Shown here: positions 17,843-19,629 of the stretch, piece after piece
How the letters are laid out: every line of letters starts with the position of its first letter
Position numbering within the stretch: position 1 is the first letter of the stretch
Assembly: GCA_030267965.1 (NCBI GenBank)
Contig: BRYA01000886.1
Coordinates: 1 to 19,629, forward strand
DNA from: Triparma columacea
Taxonomy: Eukaryota > Sar > Bolidophyceae > Parmales > Triparmaceae
DNA: 19,629 nt
Direction of reading: 5' to 3'
The notes under the pieces: model-generated
Database searches by the model: none
Told to the model about the DNA's origin: nothing
The model's input: the letters and a program-made list of their open reading frames with translations, nothing else
Made by a program: the position numbers and the translations under genes

Positions 17843-19410
17843 TCAAAGCCTGGCTCTCCCTCCCCCCTCCAACTCCTCCTCTGCCTCCTTCCCCGGTCCC
17901 AGGAACCCTGCACTCGGTATCACCACCGTCGGAACGTATTTCTCCTCCCCCACTCCCTCCCCGCTACACACCCTGCAAGCCAGCTCCCCCGGCGTCACCC
18001 CCGACAGGACCAGGGCGGTCCTGAACCCGTTGTTAACCCCGAACGCAATGTCTGTATCCAGCCGGTCGCCGACCATCAAAGTAGAAGAACGGACCACGCT
18101 GAACTCATCCTCAAGGATGCCGATCGTGTGGGAGGTGGGCTTACCAACGTTCACAGCCTTCCTGTTAGCGCTGCGATGATGGGACCAATGGAAATGGTTG
18201 GTTCCCACAAGATGGAAAGGTTAGTTTGGGTCAAGGGTGGCTACCCTCTTCGTCCCGCAGGGTTTCTCTCTGCCCACTGTTCCTTTCGCGATCACCCTCC
18301 TGCCTTTCGTGGCAACAGCAGTTGACCCTTGTCTTCCCCCCCCCCAATGGTCACAACCCAGTTCTCACCTGGCCTCTAAGGCTGCGACCATCGCCCCTGC
18401 AGCCGGCTGGTGCACCCCCCCAGCGAGCACGTCGAAGGCGTCCCTGTTCGTCGCGATCAGTTTGCACTCTGGATCCCTGAGGTAGCAAGTGGCCTCGAAT
18501 AACATGGAGTAGGTGAAGTCAGATGACATGCCCACGACTACTGCGCCGACGGATGAGGAGGGAACGAAGGACTCGCAGGAGGACTCGTTCATAGAAGAGG
18601 GGGTGGAAGAGGTGGAAGGGCCACCGAGGCAGGTGTAGCCTGCTGCCGTTAGCTCGTCCACTGGAAGGGGGGGGGATGGGTTAAGGTGGTGAATAGGGAT
18701 ACACAAGCGAGAAACTGAAGCAGCGCAGAAGCCTCCGTTTTGCTCCCCCGCCTTCAACTCACCTATCCCCTGCCCCCCTATAACGTAAACCTTATCCACA
18801 TCAGGGTGGTGCTTCTTCATGTACCACGCGGCAGTGTAGCAAGTAGGGAGGCACATGTCCCTAGGTATATCCCTCCCCATCAATTTAGTCAACTTTGCGG
18901 CCATCTTCGAGCGGTTGGAACCGGAAGAGTTGGTAACAAACACCACCTTGAGACCAGTATCCAAGAGGTGACTGATGGCTCGAGAAACACCGGGGATAGG
19001 GGTGCCAGACCTGGGGAGGAGAGGGGAGGGGTGGAGATCAGAAGAAGAAAAACAGTGCAGGGCCAGCGAAACCACAAGAAAACGAAGCAGAGACGGCAAG
19101 ATCATTGGGGATTCAGGATCGAAGTAAGGTCGGCAAGGGAAAGATCCAAGTTTTGTGAAACTTCCACTCCCGCCAGACCTCGACCTCCGCAACGGTTGGC
19201 TTTTTACTCTCCACAAAACCTAAAAGTCAGAGCATACCTGTACATGACCCCATCACAGTCAAATAATACAGTGTCAATGTCGTTCGATGATAGGAAAGCA
19301 GAGACTGATGCAGAGGACTGGAGAAGGACAGGGGAAGAAAGAAGGGACGACAGGTTAGAACGGAGATACGCGAGGTTATGACCGATGTAGGAGAGGATGG
19401 CGGAAGACAT
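17843..19410 (-). CDS. HAD-family phosphoglycolate phosphatase / 4-nitrophenylphosphatase-like enzyme
   Basis: Exons 19410-19238, 19010-18763, 18660-18369 and 18170-17843 join in phase across introns of 227, 102, 198 nt (19011-19237, 18661-18762, 18171-18368), giving 346 residues. All HAD motifs are present in order: motif I VLFDCDGV (nucleophile and acid Asp), motif II VFVTNSSG, motif III Lys in NVGKPTS, motif IV MVGDRLDTDI. VYVIGGQGI, LGGP and VVVGMSSDFTYSMLFEA are typical of the C2-capped PGP/PHO13 group. This group dephosphorylates 2-phosphoglycolate from photorespiration, or other small phosphate esters in non-photosynthetic cells. The N-terminus (MSSAILSYIGHNLAYLRSN) is not a clear plastid transit sequence, so location is open. 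The cap region carries a Ser/Thr-rich insertion (STSSTPSSMNESS). Substrate cannot be fixed from sequence. Confidence 0.92.
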
Positions 19411-19541
19411 GGAGAGGGAGGGGGAAAGGTTTTGGACAATCCAGGTTCAGATCAGGCCATAATTTTCTCTTAATTTCGATTGAACTCCGTAGTGCTTTGT
19501 TTATATACATCAGACTCTTCCATATATATATTCAATTAGCC

Positions 19542-19629
19542 TTATACCGTTTTAAAATTCTGAGGAGGTACTTGGGGCTTCAGACCAAGCTTCTCCATTC
19601 TCGAGGCACCGGCAGGAGGGCAGGGAATT
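19542..19629 (-). CDS. Probable C-terminal end of a further minus-strand gene (partial)
   Basis: On the minus strand the edge sequence reads 28 codons (including ASRMEKLGLKPQVPPQNF) to a TAA at 19542-19544. Codon use and composition look protein-like, and the spacing (131 bp) to the next gene's ATG at 19410 fits the density of this region. It is too short to recognise, and 28 codons free of stops is weak evidence alone. Confidence 0.4.
   Translation of the reverse strand, partial: IPCPPAGASRMEKLGLKPQVPPQNFKTV

Overview
The window looks like nuclear DNA of a eukaryote. The genes are split by short GT-AG introns (about 64-230 nt), often with an ACTAAC-type branch site, and they lie on both strands. 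The best-supported families are eukaryotic: a NOL12/Rrp17-type nucleolar protein, a phosphoglycolate-phosphatase-type HAD enzyme, and an aspartyl/asparaginyl beta-hydroxylase-like membrane protein. The cysteine-rich GCC2/GCC3 array joined to polymorphic-outer-membrane-protein-like (POMP) repeats is a combination I associate with heterokont (stramenopile) algae and related protists. The assignment to an alga such as a bolidophyte or diatom is inference from gene content.

Layout. 1-3535 (minus) is the 5' part of a large secreted or surface protein: a signal peptide, three POMP-like repeat units, then at least 18 CxxC modules running off the left edge. 3631-4413 (minus) holds an unrecognised multi-exon gene that may read into the previous one. 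4712-6991 (minus) is a short-chain dehydrogenase/reductase (SDR) with long N- and C-terminal extensions. 7211-8449 (plus) is an alpha/beta-hydrolase-like membrane-anchored protein that appears to lack the catalytic serine. 8471-9678 (minus) is a disordered protein carrying about seven copies of a short Ser/Thr-Leu/Ile-Ala motif. 9859-13030 (minus) is a five-exon, 911-residue coiled-coil protein with a 48-residue tandem repeat. 13276-14280 is about 1 kb of low-complexity DNA with alternating CA and TG blocks. 14244-15025 (minus) is a truncated tandem copy of the 5' end of the coiled-coil gene, with its upstream flank out to about 15266. 15390-16349 (plus) is the beta-hydroxylase-like protein, 16456-17771 (plus) the NOL12 homologue, and 17843-19410 (minus) the HAD phosphatase. 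19542-19629 (minus) is probably the last coding stretch of another gene.

The genes do not form an operon or one obvious pathway; this is ordinary gene-dense protist chromatin with two close convergent pairs (7211/8471 and 16456/17843). The most unusual items are the recent partial duplication flanking the CA/TG block, the repeated short motif in the disordered protein, and the POMP plus GCC2/GCC3 surface protein. All splice junctions were assigned by eye from GT-AG signals, phase agreement and protein-family continuity; no transcript evidence was available.
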